Source of the DNA: Copromyces sp. CBS 386.78 | Lineage: Eukaryota; Ascomycota; Sordariomycetes; Sordariales; Sordariaceae | NCBI GenBank assembly: GCA_030685235.1 | Contig: MU839080.1 | Coordinates: forward strand, 682,001 to 746,000 | Reading direction: 5' to 3' | Length of the DNA: 64,000 nucleotides | Part shown: positions 23,729 through 34,648 of the stretch, one piece after another | Numbering within the stretch: position 1 is the first letter of the stretch | How the letters are laid out: every line of letters begins with the position of its first letter | Program-made: the position numbers and the translations under genes | Notes under the pieces: generated by a model | What the model saw: the letters and a program-made list of their open reading frames with translations, nothing else | What the model was told of the DNA's origin: nothing | The model's database searches: none

Positions 23729-26494
23729 ATGGCGTACAGGCAAACCACCACCAAGACGACCTTTGAGGTCAACAATGTCATCCAGCCCATCTTCACAGGA
23801 GGTTCCGTTGCCCTCGACAATGGTGCTAGGATCCTCGCGACCACCCTCGGCGAGCAGGCCGTCCTCACAGAGCTCAACACCGGCAAGCAGCTCGCCGAGA
23901 TCGAGGGCGATGGAGAGCCCATCTCGACCCTCACCATCACCCCTTCGGCCTCCCACCTGATCGTCTGCTCTCGCTCTCTTACTATGCGCATATACTCCCT
24001 GAAGGTTTCACCAGATTACGATTCCATCGAAGCGACCCTTGTACGCACCACGAAGCCCCACGCCACCCCCGTCGTTGTTCTCGCCGTCGACCGAACCAGC
24101 ACTCTCCTCGCCACTGGTGCTGCCGACGGCGCCATCAAGATCTGGGATATTGTCGGAGGATACGTTACCCACACCGTTAGCGGCCCGAGTGTTCTTATTT
24201 CTGCCCTCCACTTCTTCGAGATCGCCGCTCTCGAGGACCAAGCCAGCAACAAGAACAAGAAGAACAGGCGAAAGAGCACAGCGGATGAGGACCAAGCTCA
24301 GGATGACAGCGTCGCTTCCAAGTTCCGTCTTGCCTACGGCACACAGGACGGCAAGATCCGCGTATTCGACCTCAGCAAACGCAAGACCTACCCCGTCTAC
24401 GCCGACCCGAATTCGAGGAGAGAAGCGCACGAGTCCAACGTACAGACCCTTGACTACTCGCCAGAACTACATGCCCTTCTCAGCGGCAGCAGAGATAAGA
24501 CGATGACAGTATGGCTATGGAAGGAGGGAGCTTGGAGGGGAACACCCATGTTGCGCCACGAGGGCGTCGAAGCCGTCGGCTTCCTTAACAACGGAAGCTT
24601 GATGTATTCGGCTGGCACGAGTGGCCTTCTCAGGCTATGGGATACAACCACACACCAAGAGATCACAGCAAAGCAAGACGCCAAGTCGGAAGCCGAGTCG
24701 ATAGTATCAGCTTTTGCTCTCCCCCACAAGAACCTCGTCGTTTGCGCCCAGTCCGACTTTACTATCGCCCTTTACCGCACACCTTCGGTCGCCGATGCCG
24801 CGAAAAAGTCGACGAAGCCCCTGGACCCCTTCAGGCGCATCTCGGGAACACACGACGAAATTCTCGACCTTGTTTACCTTTTGCCCGACCAGTCCCTTAT
24901 GGCTCTTGCGACCAACTCCGAAGATATCAGACTTGTCTCTGTGGCGGATAAGCAGCCCCAGCTGGGCGAAGAGGAGGAGGGTGCGGCATACTTTGGTCAT
25001 GACGTAGCTCTGCTGAAGGGACACGAGGATATTGTCATGTCTCTCGACGTTGACTGGTCTGGTCATTGGGTTGCTAGTGGTGCGAAGGATAACACAGCTC
25101 GTCTCTGGAGGGTCGACCCGGCCAACAACTCGTTCGAGTGCTATGCAGTCTTCACCGGTCACATCGAGTCCGTTGGCGCTGTCGCACTCCCCAAGACCGT
25201 ACCCCCCGAGAACTCGGATGCGTTCAAGAACCCTCTCGATCACCCACCCGCGTTCCTCATCTCCGGTTCCCAGGATCGGTTCGTTCAGAAACGCGACATT
25301 CCCCGAACATCACAAAAGGGAGCTGTCTCAACCAGTCTCCGTCGCCTAGCCCACGAGAAGGATATCAACGCTCTCGACATCAGCCCCGATGGCAAGCGCT
25401 TTGCCTCGGCATCACAAGACAAGACGGTCAAGATCTGGGATTCCGCGACACTAGAAGTCGTGGGTATCCTCAAGGGCCACCGCAGGGGTGTCTGGACTGT
25501 CCGGTTCGCGCCTCTGGGCATGCCCGCCATCCAAGGCGAGACTGGCACCGCCGTTTCCGGCAAGGGTGTGATCTTGACCGGTTCCGGTGACAAGACCATC
25601 AAGCTCTGGAACCTCTCCGACTACACCTGCCTGCGCACCTTTGAGGGGCACTCCCACAACGTCCTCAAGGTTGTCTGGCTACGCCTTCCCAAGGCGGCTG
25701 ACGGCGAAGACGAGGCTGCTGCTGCCGCCTCCAAGGCCAAGCAGCGCATTCAGTTCGCCTCTGCGGGTGCCGACTCCCTCGTCAAGGTCTGGGACGCCAA
25801 CCTGGGCGAAACCGAGTGCACGCTCGACAACCACGAAGACCGTCTCTGGACGCTCACCGTGCACCCCAAGACCAACATGCTTGTGTCTGGTGGTTCTGAC
25901 TCCCGTGTAACCTTCTGGAAGGACACCACGGCTGAGACCCATGCCGCCGCCTCCTCTGCCGCCCTCAAGCTCGTCGAGCAGGAGCAGCAACTCGAGAACT
26001 ACATCCACGCCGGCGCCTACCGTGACGCCATCATCCTGGCGCTGCAGCTCAACCACCCCGGTCGTCTGCTGGGTATCTTCACCAACGTGGTGACCACCAA
26101 CACCCCCGAAGAGGGCTCTCTCTCCGGTATCAAGGCCGTCGATCAGGTCCTCGGTAACCTCTCGGACGAGCAGATCTTCCTTCTCCTCCTGAGGTTGCGC
26201 GACTGGAACACCAACGCGCGCACGGCGCCCGTGGCGCAGCGCATCCTCTGGGCGCTTGTCAGACTCTACCCTGCCGGCAAGTTCTCTAACCTGTCGGTCA
26301 AGGGTGCGCGGGGACAGAAGAGTCTGAAGGAGGTCCTCAACGCGTTGAGGGTGTATACCCAGAGGCACTATAAGCGCACGGAAGAGCTGGTGGATGAAAG
26401 TTATCTTGTTGAATATACTCTGCAGGAGATGGAAAGCTTGGCGCCATCGGCGATTGAGGAGAAGGATGGGGATTTGGTTATGGCTGATGCGTAG
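23729..26494 (+). CDS. UTP13: U3 snoRNP-associated WD40 protein Utp13
   Basis: An intron-free gene for a 921-residue component of the UTP-B subcomplex of the 90S small-subunit processome, acting in the nucleolus in early 18S rRNA processing. Two consecutive WD40 propellers are visible as a series of WD-type repeat ends: IKIWDIVG, IRVFDLSK, LRLWDTTT, ARLWRVDP, VKIWDSAT, IKLWNLSD, VKVWDANL and VTFWKDTT, spread over residues about 60-735. The C-terminal Utp13 domain starts near residue 748 (EQQLENYIHAGAYRDAI) and is the family hallmark that ties it to the other UTP-B subunits. The length matches fungal Utp13 and metazoan TBL3. The start is the first ATG of the frame. The gene converges on MHF1, 405 bp away. 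Confidence 0.95.
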   Translation: MAYRQTTTKTTFEVNNVIQPIFTGGSVALDNGARILATTLGEQAVLTELNTGKQLAEIEGDGEPISTLTITPSASHLIVCSRSLTMRIYSLKVSPDYDSIEATLVRTTKPHATPVVVLAVDRTSTLLATGAADGAIKIWDIVGGYVTHTVSGPSVLISALHFFEIAALEDQASNKNKKNRRKSTADEDQAQDDSVASKFRLAYGTQDGKIRVFDLSKRKTYPVYADPNSRREAHESNVQTLDYSPELHALLSGSRDKTMTVWLWKEGAWRGTPMLRHEGVEAVGFLNNGSLMYSAGTSGLLRLWDTTTHQEITAKQDAKSEAESIVSAFALPHKNLVVCAQSDFTIALYRTPSVADAAKKSTKPLDPFRRISGTHDEILDLVYLLPDQSLMALATNSEDIRLVSVADKQPQLGEEEEGAAYFGHDVALLKGHEDIVMSLDVDWSGHWVASGAKDNTARLWRVDPANNSFECYAVFTGHIESVGAVALPKTVPPENSDAFKNPLDHPPAFLISGSQDRFVQKRDIPRTSQKGAVSTSLRRLAHEKDINALDISPDGKRFASASQDKTVKIWDSATLEVVGILKGHRRGVWTVRFAPLGMPAIQGETGTAVSGKGVILTGSGDKTIKLWNLSDYTCLRTFEGHSHNVLKVVWLRLPKAADGEDEAAAAASKAKQRIQFASAGADSLVKVWDANLGETECTLDNHEDRLWTLTVHPKTNMLVSGGSDSRVTFWKDTTAETHAAASSAALKLVEQEQQLENYIHAGAYRDAIILALQLNHPGRLLGIFTNVVTTNTPEEGSLSGIKAVDQVLGNLSDEQIFLLLLRLRDWNTNARTAPVAQRILWALVRLYPAGKFSNLSVKGARGQKSLKEVLNALRVYTQRHYKRTEELVDESYLVEYTLQEMESLAPSAIEEKDGDLVMADA

Positions 26495-26899
26495 ATTTTC
26501 TTGTTTTGAAGGTTTGAAAGCATAAAGAACGGTTGGGAAAAGTAGCAGTAGAGCTTTTTTTTACAAGGGATGAAATAATGTGATACCAAAGTTTGAAACA
26601 CATACACGTATAAACCGGGTGATGGCGTCTAGTCTGCTTATTGCCTTGTGGCCAATGGTGTTTTGTTCTTTTCCTAAGAACCCTATCCCATACTATCTCT
26701 TTTTCTCTCGCCCAGGGTATCAATGTTGCGTGTGTAGTGTTGGCCAAGTCCCATGTTCGCCCTTTGCTCCAGTAACCCTCCTCGTTGCCACATCCTTGTG
26801 ATGAATACTCACCCTGCCTCGAGCAGTCACGGAAGATCCGAAGACTTCTTCCTCGCCCAATCCGAAATCTGATGTTTCTCTGCAACGATAGCCTCTTTG
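26495..26899. other. convergent intergenic region
   Basis: The 3' sides of UTP13 and MHF1 face each other here. AT-rich sequence follows the UTP13 stop. Nothing else was seen. Confidence 0.5.
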
Positions 26900-27358
26900 C
26901 TATTTCTTTTTCCCGGCCCTTGTTTTCTCCTTGACCTTAGCAGCCTTGAGCTTGTCCACACAATCCTTGATCACAGATTGAAGGTCACTGTTCCGCCTAG
27001 CAAGCAGAAGCACGTCGTCTGTGGTGACAGTGGTACGCCCGGCGTGCTGGCTGAATGTTTCTAAATCGATGGCCACATTTTCTGTCACCCAAAAGTCAGA
27101 CATAATACATGCGGCGATTGAATTTTTAAGGTGGTACTTACCTATCTGAGTCCACACAAGTTCGGTAAGAGCTCCGATGAATTGAGGAGTGGCATTCATG
27201 TTGCGACGGAGCGACTCATCGTCGACCATCTTGCCTATGGCGAACCATAGGGCTGATTTGAGACGCTGTCATTGATCAGTACTTTTTCTTGACTGAAACC
27301 CACGGGTAGATAATAAGAAACCTACCTCCTGGACATCTTCACCCGAGGCGTCGGCCAT
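26900..27358 (-). CDS. MHF1: histone-fold protein CENP-S/Mhf1
   Basis: A 112-residue histone-fold protein that pairs with CENP-X/Mhf2, acting with the FANCM-type helicase at stalled forks and with the CENP-T/W complex at kinetochores. Three exons are read: 27358-27326, 27265-27142 and 27081-26900, with two 60-bp introns (GTAGGT..GACAG and GTAAGT..GACAG). The first exon encodes only MADASGEDVQE. The histone fold covers about residues 12-95: RLKSALWFAIGKM, then FIGALTELVWTQI, ENVAIDLETFSQHAGRTTV and TTDDVLLLARRN. The tail is basic (KEKTRAGKKK). The LETFSQHAGR-x-T-x-x-TDDV signature is diagnostic of CENP-S. It is divergent from PGA2. Confidence 0.95.
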
Positions 27359-28057
27359 TTTGGATTATGTAAGTGACTACCTTACACACTCTCACAAAAT
27401 GCACCCCTCGTGGAATGATGTTCGGTTGGGGGGGACGCGTCGAGCGCGTCCGTAGTGGGGTATCCCTGCGGCTCGCACTTGCCCGTAAAGTGGATTATGT
27501 AATGCGGCTAGTACCTATGTACCGAGTGCCTGCCAAGGGACACGCTCGGTGGGGCATTGGGGGTTGCCCTTCGGCGCTGGTGGAGTCCGCCGAAGTTGAT
27601 GTAACCTGTACGTAGTACGGTCCCCGTGCCGTCGGCGTCCCGAGTGGACGTTTCTCGCGCAGATGGATTTATGGAGCACTCACTAGCTAGCCCGCCGCAA
27701 GCTCGCAAGTGCCAGTGCCGTGCCAGTTCAACACTTTTTTCTACCCTTCTCCTTTTCAGAACAGGAACTCTAGAACTCTTCTTCTTCATACCTTTTTCTC
27801 TCTTCCAACTCCGGCAACCTCGGGATCCTTTTTTGTAATACCATCTTCCAACCATACTTCTTTTTCTTCGTACTTAATCAGTTCAGTCGGCGAAAGCTTT
27901 CCTTCTGCCGTTTCCACCAAAGACTTGACCTCTATCTACCGAGTTGTCGCAAGTACACCAAAGCATACATCTCTTTCCACCGCCCTTTGCGCAAAGAAGC
28001 CTTAAAAAACACCACCACATTACCAACCAAACCCCGCTCGAACAAAAAGCGATCAAG
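27359..28057. promoter_or_regulatory. divergent promoter region of MHF1 and PGA2
   Basis: About 700 bp between two divergent start codons. The PGA2-proximal half is a pyrimidine-rich leader (CTTCTTCTTCAT-type words). No TATA box or defined site was recognised. Confidence 0.45.
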
Positions 28058-28591
28058 ATGGACGGAGTTGTTCATGTCGTAACGGTCCTGGGTGATCGTA
28101 TTTCCAACAATGTCAAGGGCACCTTTGCCAACATGACCGCGGAGAAGTGGATTCGCCTGATCATCATTGCCGGAGCTTGTGAGTAGCCTCATTTTCAAGG
28201 AGCGCAATGCGCAATCACATTGCAAGAGGAAAACATCAGCTAACAATGCGCCATCACAGATGCCCTGTTGCGCCCGTACATCATCAAGCTCGGCGGAAAG
28301 GCGCAGATGAAGCAGCACGAAGACGAGTCCGCCGAAGCCATCAGGGGCACCATCTCCCCCAACGAGCTGCGCGGACAAAAGGCCATGGTCCGTCTTCCTG
28401 GTGAGGACAGCGACTCGGAAGATGACGATGCGCAAAACGGAGAGTCTTCGGCGGCCGACTGGGGCAAGAAGGCCCGCAGGAGGCAGCGCCTGGTCATCAA
28501 GAAGCTCATTGAGGCTGAGGAGGACAGACTGCGGGAGAGCAAGGAGGAAGAGGAGGATAAGGATATCGAGGAGTTCCTACTCAAGGAGTAG
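28058..28591 (+). CDS. PGA2: Pga2-family ER membrane protein
   Basis: A 150-residue protein resembling yeast Pga2, an ER and nuclear-envelope protein required for processing of Gas1 and alkaline phosphatase. Exons are 28058-28178 and 28260-28591; the 81-bp intron (GTGAGT..CACAG) is removed in the middle of the membrane segment. A single transmembrane helix sits near residues 31-48 (WIRLIIIAGAYALLRPYI). A cytosolic acidic and charged region follows. The family signature GKKARRRQR is at about residue 115, and the end is very acidic (KDIEEFLLKE), parallel to the yeast protein. The start is the first in-frame ATG after a long pyrimidine-rich leader. Confidence 0.88.
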
Positions 28592-29229
28592 TAAAAGAAA
28601 AGAAGTGGGTTCGGGTTCAGGTTCAGGATTGGGTATGACTGACGTTGGATGAATTACATACATTAAAAGACGGATGACGGACGACCAACAACAACATAAG
28701 AATCAAATAATAATGCATTGACAAGACAAGACATCAGACGGAGTTGAGGAACTTCTGCTTGCATGTGATGTGGCTAAAGACACCGTGTTGGGGGAAAGGT
28801 GGGACTTTGCAACCCGCATTCTGCGGGTGAAGCATGTCTCGGCCTGCAGCCAAAGGGAAGGCAAAACACCTTCAAAAGGGCCCACTTCTACGTCCTTTTA
28901 ACATTCACTCACCTTCCACTTCACTTCTTCAACCACCTTACGCACCTCAACCTCCAAAAGTTCATCCTTGACGCACACCCTACAAATTACATCCCAAGCG
29001 AAACCTATCAAGCATTGTCACAAATCATCGCTAGACGGCAACTCTATATATCAGTCCTTCGACCAATCGCGGACTCTTGCTTCACAACCAGCGAAGTCAT
29101 CAAGACAGTCTCATCACCATCAGCGTCATCGAAGCATATCAGCGGGAATCCCCAGCCAAGCGGCCTTGTCGCCCACCCCTTGCTGCACCAACCAGAGAAA
29201 CAAGATCTCTCTTCACACCACAGCCCAAA
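28592..29229. other. intergenic region and leader of the MTR2-like gene
   Basis: This holds the 3' end of PGA2 and the promoter and leader of the next gene. A TATATA word occurs near 29045, about 185 bp before the start codon. No gene was seen. Confidence 0.45.
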
Positions 29230-29883
29230 ATGGCTACTATCTCAAAAGACGAAGCCATCATCCGCTCCTCAGGCGAAGGTACGCCCACCTGTCCACTCAC
29301 CCACTCACCCTCTTTCTCGCTCACCTCACCACCCATTTCACCCATATTAACCACCCCATCAACAGCCGCTCGCGCCTTCACAGACTGGTACTACACGCAA
29401 CTCACCGACGGCAAGCCCATCGCCTCAGCCTACATCAACTCCAACGCCAAGTACCTCGCCGCCTCGCACCCACCCGCAGACATCTGCATCAACGGCACCG
29501 TCGTCGCCACGCCCGAAGAATGGGACGCTCTCCTGGAACAACAGCGCCTGATCCCCTTCACCGGCTCCAAGGGAAAAGTCAAGTACGAAGTCGAGGGGTT
29601 TGACGTGCACGTCATCAACAAGGATTACCGATTCGCTGCTCCGGCGGAAATTCAGGCTGCTACCGACTCCAAGTTGATGGAAAGGACGGAGGACGCGAGG
29701 CTTATGATGGTTGTTACTGTTGCGGGCAGTGTGACGTTCGGAGGAAAGGAAAAGGGGACGCCGCCGAAACAGCATTTTTCGGACGTTTTTGTGCTGGTGC
29801 CTAATTGGGACTTTGTGACGAGGCCCAAGTTTAAGGGTCATAAGAGGTATTTGGTTGCTAGTCATACTTATAGGGCGTACTAG
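29230..29883 (+). CDS. MTR2: NTF2-like mRNA export factor, Mtr2 type
   Basis: Predicted 188 residues from exons 29230-29278 and 29366-29883, separated by an 87-bp intron (GTACGC, ATTAACC branch-like, AACAG). The protein has the NTF2-like layout: an N-terminal helix (AARAFTDWYYTQL), a helix around PEEWDALLEQQRLIP, and a curved sheet (FDVHVINKDYRF, RLMMVVTVAGSVTF, FSDVFVLVPNWD, YLVASHTYRAY). The C-terminal FVLVPN and YLVASxxYRAY strands resemble the fungal Mtr2 partner of the Mex67 export receptor. The alternative is another NTF2-fold export cofactor of the NXT1 type; I favour Mtr2. The intron length is a multiple of three with no in-frame stop, so retained-intron message would still translate. 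It converges on the farnesyltransferase gene. Confidence 0.78.
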   Translation: MATISKDEAIIRSSGEGTPTCPLTHSPSFSLTSPPISPILTTPSTAARAFTDWYYTQLTDGKPIASAYINSNAKYLAASHPPADICINGTVVATPEEWDALLEQQRLIPFTGSKGKVKYEVEGFDVHVINKDYRFAAPAEIQAATDSKLMERTEDARLMMVVTVAGSVTFGGKEKGTPPKQHFSDVFVLVPNWDFVTRPKFKGHKRYLVASHTYRAY

Positions 29884-30397
29884 AGGGTACGGCTCTGACG
29901 ATGGATGACATGGTGGCTGAAAGCAACGTTCAGGATGTGAGGGAGCGGAGGTGGGAAGAGCAGAGGGGCAAGCGGGGAAGGGGAATTATTAGAAAGGATA
30001 CACCAAAGGGTTTTTGCTTGCTTCACTGGATTTCCAAGATCAGCAAATGTGCTTGCTTCAGCGTTTATGGTAGCTTATGGAATTTGGCGTCAGGGACGGA
30101 AAAGAGAAGGATTTCAAACATGGCGCAATAATACTTGAAGAGAAACAACATATGAGAAACCGATGGCACGAAATACACATGATAGAGGTACCCAAGCAGC
30201 CAGACTATTAATAGTCCATGGAAATTATCCTACAAGACAACTAACAAAGTGATCCGTTGGATATTTCTACACCGAATAATCCATACTACCAGGTGCCCTT
30301 TACCTGGACCATATGCTCGCTACTGAGCTATCCTATAACTGCTTTTAACTACTACTCATAGTCCCACTCCGAAATTATCCATTCCTTCCCAACCCTC
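29884..30397. other. convergent intergenic region
   Basis: About 510 bp of AT-richer DNA between the facing 3' ends of the MTR2-like and RAM2 genes. No gene or repeat was recognised. Confidence 0.5.
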
Positions 30398-32305
30398 CTA
30401 AGCCACCGCAACGGCCTCGACCTTCTCAGTCTCCTCCTGAACCACCTTCGCACTCTTTGTCAAACACTTCCTCCTCCACTCCCAATACCCTCCCCGAATC
30501 CGATCCCATTTCTCCGCCAACCTCCTCAAGCACAAATCCGCCTTCTCGTTCTCCCCCTTCTCCGCATATATCTCCGCGAACAAATCCAACGCATGCGTAC
30601 TCCTAACCTCCTCCTCTTCCTCACCCTCACCAAGCTTAACCACAAACTCCTCCACAAACCCCTGCACACTCGCCAATTGCTGACCACCCTTAACCAAAAC
30701 ACCCCGCATGTAATTCCAGGGACTCTGGTTCTGCGGCGCCAAGTACGTCTTCTCCTGGGCATACTTGACCTCTCTATCCACCAATTCTTGGGTGACCTTC
30801 TCGTCCCTTTCCGTCGCCCCCTTGCCCGGCGTAGCGTACTTGGGGTTTGAGAACACCAGGAAAAACCGGTGCGACCAAGCAGAGTTGTTGCGCACGTCTT
30901 CATCAATGAGCGTCTCAATCGACTTGAGTTCTTCCTCGTCTTCCCACATCCCCAGCTTGCCCACCAGCCACGAGCGGTACGACCAGACGTGATAGTTCTT
31001 GGTGTCTTCGGAGAGGATGGCGATAAGGAAGTCACGCTCTTGTTTGGCGAATTGGGCGAGAGCCGTCGGGTCCGAGGCGATGGTTGGGTAATAGTGTTCC
31101 ACCAACAAATGACGGTGGTGCCAGATTTGGTAGTTCTTGAGGTTGGCGAGGGCGACTTCGTTCAGCCACTCAATTTCTTCGGGGATGCAGAGACCCAGGG
31201 CGAAGATGTTGGCGGCGCGGTAGAGCCAGACGGTGTAGTGCGCGGCGTTCATGGCGATGATGTGTTCGGTTAGCCGGAGGCAGCGGGGGGAGTACTCCTT
31301 TTTGGACATGACAGCGCGGAGGTAGGACATTGCTGTTTGACACCATACCAATTAGCATTCGTTCTGTCATATAAAGGTAGGGAAGCAAGGAAGGAGACAT
31401 CATACCCTCAGCATACTCAGCCGGATAAGCAATCGCCGCCAGCGCGCCTTCGGGCTCCTCATGCGGAATAGGCACCACATCCTCCCACTCCACGCTGCTC
31501 GCCAGCTTCCCCGTGATCTCGCCGTATAGTTCCTTCTTGAGCGCAGCCATCTTGCTTCGTCTGACCTTTTCCTCGTCGATCTCTCGTTCCGTAACAATAA
31601 CCTCTTGCCCGGACCTGGCGTCGACGTATCCTCTCTTCTCGCGCTCGACGTTCTCCCGGAATACTCTACTCGACACTTGGAGCGCTGTCAAGGCGATCCG
31701 CTTCTTGGTCCTCTCGTCGAACCGCTCAATGCTATAGCTGCCGACGTCGTGGCCGTCACGGTCGGTGCCCCAGGTGGTATGGGGTTCTGGCTTGTGCTTG
31801 TACTTGAGTCCGCGAACGATCGAGTTGGTCCCGTTGATGGTCCACCAGATCTCCTTGGACGCTTTGGGGCCGAGGAGGCGTGATCGGCTGGCTGCGGGGA
31901 GGCGGTCGGTCAGGTGGAGGAGCTGGTCGCAGATCCAACCTTTCTGGTCTTCTTTGGAGAGTTTGCTGAGTCCGTGCTGTCGACGGGCTGCTTCGAATGG
32001 GCGGGTCTTTTCGTAACGGTGTTGGCTACGTTCGAGGACGGTGGCAGGTTCGGATGGTTGCGATGCCGGTTGGCTAGTACTCGTGGTTGTGGTGGGATTG
32101 GTGGTGGTGGTGGTGGTAGTCGCTGGAGCTGCTTTCAATGGAGAGGACGCTCCCGGTTAGCTACAACCTTCCAACAACGGATGGACAAGCTGCAAACAGA
32201 AACACGGTGAAGATACAATCAGGATCTTTCGAGGTCGAAGATAACGAGAAGAAACTTACATTCGGTTGCTTTGGGCTTTGTGGCCGCTTTGCTTTTGGGC
32301 GGCAT
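30398..32305 (-). CDS. RAM2: farnesyltransferase/GGTase-I alpha subunit with long N-terminal extension
   Basis: Predicted 567 residues from exons 32305-32260, 32128-31406 and 31332-30398; introns are 131 and 73 bp. The C-terminal 340 residues are a normal CAAX prenyltransferase alpha subunit. They start at VEWEDVVPIP (about residue 225) and carry five PFTA repeats with the NxxVWxxR-type signature: HYTVWLYRA, NYQIWHHRH, NYHVWSYRSW, NNSAWSHRFF and SPWNYMRG. This subunit pairs with either beta subunit to farnesylate or geranylgeranylate Ras- and Rho-type proteins and a-factor-like pheromone. The preceding 220 residues are unusual: a Thr-rich tract, then an ordered basic region (WWTINGTNSIVRGLKY) that I do not recognise. 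The frame is continuous through both parts. The first intron ends in a tandem AAGCAG acceptor. An internal Met near residue 209 could start a conventional-length subunit. Confidence 0.88.
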
Positions 32306-32972
32306 TGTTTATGAGGTGGTTGCTAAGGGGGAAATGGTGGGGTCTTAAAGCGCAGCGGAACGGGGACCTTGCTGTAGTGAACCCATTGATTTGCGGTCGT
32401 CGGATTGTGAAAGGGTACAAACAAAGTGACGAGAACGTCAGAAGCACCAGTGGCGTATTGAACAAAACAATCGCAACTTCCAAGTAGCACAATACTTGAC
32501 ATCATATGCACGGATTATCATGATCTTCGTAGTAACCGCAAACATCGCTTATCGCCCGTTTTTTTTTCTTTTTTTTTTCTTGACTATTCCTTCTACTTAT
32601 CCCAAAAGGTGCCCCTGAAGTGCATGCATAGTACCTTGTTTATACTTCCCCATCACTTCACCTCCTCCTCATCACCACCACTTGGCAACTCCCTCATACT
32701 GGCTTCCAAACAATCCTCTAGTATATACACCTTATTAAATAGGTAATACTCATTACGTCGTAATCTTTCCACCTTCGCGCCCTCAGCAAGAATAGAACGC
32801 GATATGTACAACTGAAGTGAGGAAGTCTAATTGGGGAGATTTGCCTCCTGCTGCCAGCTCCTTTTTAGGTATCGTGGGGAGTAGAAACCCTCAACACCTG
32901 CACCTGGCCTGTCATCCCTTGCTTTGACCGCACACCAACATGGGACGGACTCCATTACCGTCCACCCATCCA
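32306..32972. other. intergenic region between ERG12 and RAM2
   Basis: Between tandem minus-strand genes: the RAM2 promoter on the left and the ERG12 3' end on the right. A T-rich run (TTTTTTTTTCTTTTTTTTTTC) lies near 32560-32580. No gene was seen. Confidence 0.45.
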
Positions 32973-34648
32973 TTAGTCCCGGTTTTCAACCCTCCAGAAC
33001 TTCCAGCCTTCCCGCTCACCCCGGTCCCCATGTACACCGACAAGCTTCTCAAGCGCTTCGTTACTGTCCGCGCTGAGGAACTTCTCCAGGTCAATCTCCA
33101 TACCACCCTCCTCATCCTCATCCATGCCGTTCTTCAGCACAGCCGGCCAAAGCACGCCAACACCGTCGCTACCGAGTGTTGTCTCAAACTTGGAGTAGCC
33201 CTCCTCGTCCAGCTGCTTCTCCAGCTTATCCAGCTTCTCGCGCGGCACATTTGGCCGCAGCAGCGTGATCGAGCATCCGCCACCGCCCGCACCAGTGAGT
33301 TTCGTCCACCCGATTCCCTCATGATCAACCAGCTCGCGCACGCGCTCCAGGCGGGGGTGCGACACGCCTAGCGACACCAGCAGGCCGTGGTTGATGGTCA
33401 TCATCTCGCCCACCTTGCTCAGGCTCCCCTCGTCCTTCGTGTCGAATCCTTGCTCCTCGATCAGCTGCGCAGAGCTGTGCGTGACCTGGTCCATGGCGCT
33501 CAGGATGGTGCCCACCAGCTGCGGGTGCTTCTTCTTTAGCGTGGCCACCTTGGCGACCTCGTGCGCTGTTGACTTGGCCGTCCTGGTGTCTACGAGGAGG
33601 AGCGGGAGCTTGGGGAAGTCCCACAGCGGCCGCACGGAGGGCGGCTGGTTGTAGTCTGTCCGTTGGAAGACGACCGCCTTGCCCTGTGTTGATACCGTGT
33701 TGTCCACACCCGAAGGGTTGCCGTGGATGAACATCTCGTAGACAAATGCCCACCGGTTGATGCGCTCGATTTGTAGCCTGGCCTCCTCGGGAGGCTGATC
33801 GGGATGGGGACCGGACAGTGTCCGAAGCTGGAGCAAGAGCGCTGCCGACAAGCAGACGGCAATGGTAGCGCTACTGCCCAGGCCGGCTCCGATGGGGATC
33901 GTCGAGCGCAATGTGTACTGGCAGCCGGGGAACGACTGCGAGCCGAGGGAGAGGAACATGTAGAGGAAGGAGCCGGCCGAATTCTGATGCACCTTGCGGA
34001 TTTCAGCGGGCTTGTCTATCGAGACATCGGTGAGGAAGGGTTGTACGGCGTCAACGAGTTCTTGGTCGATCTCGGTGACGAGGCTGTAGTAGTACTTCTT
34101 TTTCCCTGGTTGCTGGAAGATCTTCCATGGGAGCTCGTCGATATTCCACGAATGATCGAACTCGATGTCGGGGAATTTCAGCGTTACAGTTCTCTTAGAC
34201 TTGGAAAGCGTGTTGACGAGCAGGTAAGATCGCAAAGAGATGGCGGCAGCAATCGCAGCCTGATGAAGAGAGACGTCTGTTAGCCTCTGATAACTATTTC
34301 CCCCTTTTCCAGCACTCTTATGACCTATGCGCCTGCTCAACATACCTTGCCGTGAACCACTGCGTGCTCTCCAAACACAATGACCTTTCCTGGCGCCGAG
34401 ACCATGAAGGTCGGCATCATAGGGCTGGACTTTTTGCGCTCCATCTTCTTTCGTATGGGTGTTATCGTGCCGTTCGTAGGAGAGCCCCCGTTGACGGAGC
34501 TGCTGGCGCTTTCTTGAATGGTCACTCTAAGGCCACCATTGCTGGTGCTTCCGTTGACGGTTTCGCTCGCGTCTCCGTTTATGTGTTGGTCTCCCTGCTC
34601 GGACTCATGATGGAATCCATTGACTCCGTTGGTTTCTTGTTCCGCCAT
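32973..34648 (-). CDS. ERG12: mevalonate kinase
   Basis: A 529-residue GHMP kinase that phosphorylates mevalonate in the isoprenoid and sterol pathway, normally cytosolic. Exons are 34648-34346 and 34259-32973; the 86-bp intron (GTATGT..ATCAG) falls right after the N-terminal motif. Residues 1-78 are a low-complexity Asn/Gly/Ser-rich extension that is longer than in yeast. The first GHMP motif is APGKVIVFGEHAVVHGK (about 85-101). The Gly-rich ATP loop PIGAGLGSSATIA is at about 220-232, and the C-terminal GHMP motif KLTGAGGGGCSITL at about 419-432. HGNPSGVDN contains the family's catalytic region. Its product feeds farnesyl diphosphate, the substrate of the prenyltransferase encoded next door. 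Confidence 0.95.
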
